Assembly (NCBI GenBank): GCA_963675055.2
Contig: CAXXJE010000005.1
Coordinates: 722,576 to 786,575, forward strand
DNA from: PGYT01 sp963675055
GTDB taxonomy: Bacteria; Bacteroidota; Ignavibacteria; Ignavibacteriales; Melioribacteraceae
Direction: 5' to 3'
DNA length: 64,000 bases
Shown: positions 63,223 through 64,000 of the stretch, in pieces
Position numbering within the stretch: position 1 is the first letter of the stretch
Layout: each line of letters opens with the position of its first letter
Notes under the pieces: model-generated
Seen by the model: only the letters and a program-made list of their open reading frames with translations
What the model was told of the DNA's origin: nothing
Databases searched by the model: none
Made by a program: the position numbers and the translations under genes

Positions 63223-63726
63223 ATGAGCAAAAAAGACGGAAGAAGGCCAAGCTGGGACGAATATTTTCTTAAAGTTGCCATGCTGGTATCCGAAAGGTCC
63301 ACTTGTCCAAGAATGCATTGCGGATGTGTTTTAGTAAAGGATAAGCAAATTTTATCAACCGGCTATAACGGATCTATTCCTGGTGATGCTCACTGCGAAG
63401 ATGATGGATGCATGATTGTAGAAAACCACTGCGTCCGAACAATTCACGCTGAGATGAATGCCATTCTGCAATGTTCCTCACATGGTGTAAATACGGACGG
63501 AGCCAAAGCATACATTACAAATATGCCTTGTACTAATTGCGCAAAATCATTGATTGCTGCTGGAATTAAAGAAATAATTATATTTTCCGACTACCACGAT
63601 ACATTGGCGGAAGATTTCTTTAAAAAAGCAAACGTCCAGATAAAGAGGTTAAAAATGCCTGACTTAAATATCGTGTATGACCTTGATGGTTACACTTCTG
63701 CCAAAAAGATTGAGACAAAAGAATAG
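63223..63726 (+). CDS. Deoxycytidylate (dCMP) deaminase family protein
   Basis: Zinc-dependent deaminase of 167 residues, converting dCMP to dUMP for dTMP synthesis. Active-site motif HAEMNA (H75, E77) and PCTNC (C103, C106) are intact. 'STGYNGSIPGDAHC' and nearby 'DGCM...ENHCVRTIH' are typical of dCMP deaminases of the ComEB group and add further possible zinc ligands. TGGAG lies upstream of the ATG. It is followed 71 bases later by polyphosphate kinase. Confidence 0.92.
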   Translation: MSKKDGRRPSWDEYFLKVAMLVSERSTCPRMHCGCVLVKDKQILSTGYNGSIPGDAHCEDDGCMIVENHCVRTIHAEMNAILQCSSHGVNTDGAKAYITNMPCTNCAKSLIAAGIKEIIIFSDYHDTLAEDFFKKANVQIKRLKMPDLNIVYDLDGYTSAKKIETKE

Positions 63727-63764
63727 AGTAAATGGTTTGCACCGCCAATTAATTTAATTTTAAG

Positions 63765-63772
63765 TATATTTG
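63765..63772 (+). promoter_or_regulatory. Possible -7/-10 element before polyphosphate kinase
   Basis: TATATTTG matches TAnnTTTG exactly, 25 bases before the ATG at 63798. No well-spaced TTGACA-like -35 is visible (the nearest TTGCAC is too far), so this is a partial promoter match only. Confidence 0.35.
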
Positions 63773-63797
63773 TGCTCTTAATACCCATATTTTAGCC

Positions 63798-64000
63798 ATG
63801 AAATTAACAAAAGAAAATCTAAAAAAATATTTTAATCCTGAAAATTTCTTCAACAGAGATTTGAGCTGGCTGGAATTTAACAAGCGGGTATTGGAAGAAG
63901 CTTTAATACCGGACCTCCCTTTACTTGAACGAGTAAAATTTGTTTCTATTTTTTTCTCAAATCTTGATGAATTCTATATGATTAGAGTCTCAGGATTGAA
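63798..64000 (+). CDS. ppk1: Polyphosphate kinase, N-terminal fragment (cut by window end)
   Basis: The first 67 codons are visible and continue beyond the window. 'FFNRDLSWLEFNKRVLEEA' is the highly conserved N-terminal signature of PPK1, followed by 'PLLERVKFVSIFFSNLDEFYMIRV' region (about 41-64). The enzyme makes polyphosphate from ATP. No convincing Shine-Dalgarno precedes the ATG, but the conserved signature begins just after it. The catalytic histidines lie outside the window. Confidence 0.92.
   Translation, partial: MKLTKENLKKYFNPENFFNRDLSWLEFNKRVLEEALIPDLPLLERVKFVSIFFSNLDEFYMIRVSGL

Noticed and set aside
1..64000. CRISPR arrays, tRNA or rRNA genes, transposases, integrases, phage genes
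   Set aside because: Looked for regularly spaced repeats, T-loop-like GGTTCRAATCC segments and DDE/recombinase-like proteins; none was found by eye. Short or divergent elements could be missed.

Overview
The window is a chromosomal segment of an AT-rich Gram-negative bacterium of the Fibrobacterota-Chlorobiota-Bacteroidota group, most like Ignavibacteria. The evidence is: secreted proteins ending in a 'NYPNPFNP' type C-terminal sorting domain; a PorV/PorQ-like outer-membrane protein; a TonB receptor with a carboxypeptidase-regulatory-like N-terminus; separate heptose kinase and adenylyltransferase genes; and an rplI-rpsR-ssb-rpsF block. Many genes keep clear GGAG or GGAGG Shine-Dalgarno sites, which argues for an Ignavibacteria-like lineage rather than typical Bacteroidia. 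I see no tRNA, rRNA, CRISPR array, insertion sequence or prophage.

Layout. 1-12407 (+): envelope operon with a secreted beta-propeller, the two ADP-heptose genes, TamB, RNase R, and a metalloprotease/propeller/Omp85-like barrel fusion. 12416-22155: housekeeping block (FmdB-type protein, prs, rplY, pth, pyrophosphate-driven ion pump, rpsF-ssb-rpsR-rplI, secD, secF). 22213-25797 (-): lysoplasmalogenase-like protein, secreted transglutaminase, sorted propeller protein. 26420-33651 (+): YtcJ-type amidohydrolase, then a tight operon of acetyltransferase, ornithine/alanine racemase-like enzyme, Na+ symporter, M20 deacylase and alanine racemase. 33664-40409 (-): a convergent operon of a lipoprotein amidase, PBP4-type carboxypeptidase, DUF1460 amidase and amino-acid permease. 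Together these two operons look like a peptidoglycan-peptide or D-amino-acid salvage island (inference).

40521-50146 (-): surface proteome, with a TonB receptor, a very large secreted protein and a PorV-like protein in one operon, preceded by a separately transcribed FG-GAP repeat protein. 50467-59572 (-): the most striking region, an apparent seven-gene operon with an ECF sigma factor, an unrecognised membrane-anchored protein, and a partner-switching module of three SpoIIE-type phosphatases with different sensor ends, one STAS protein and one RsbW-like kinase. A second STAS gene is divergent at 59734. 60158-64000 (+): purA, a sensor histidine kinase, a structured intergenic region, dCMP deaminase, and the start of polyphosphate kinase, cut by the window end.

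Promoter candidates (prs, TonB operon, amidohydrolase, divergent STAS) fit TTGAnn-17-TAnnnT. Two of them also resemble the Bacteroidota TAnnTTTG element. All functional statements rest on reading motifs and gene order by eye; no search was run.
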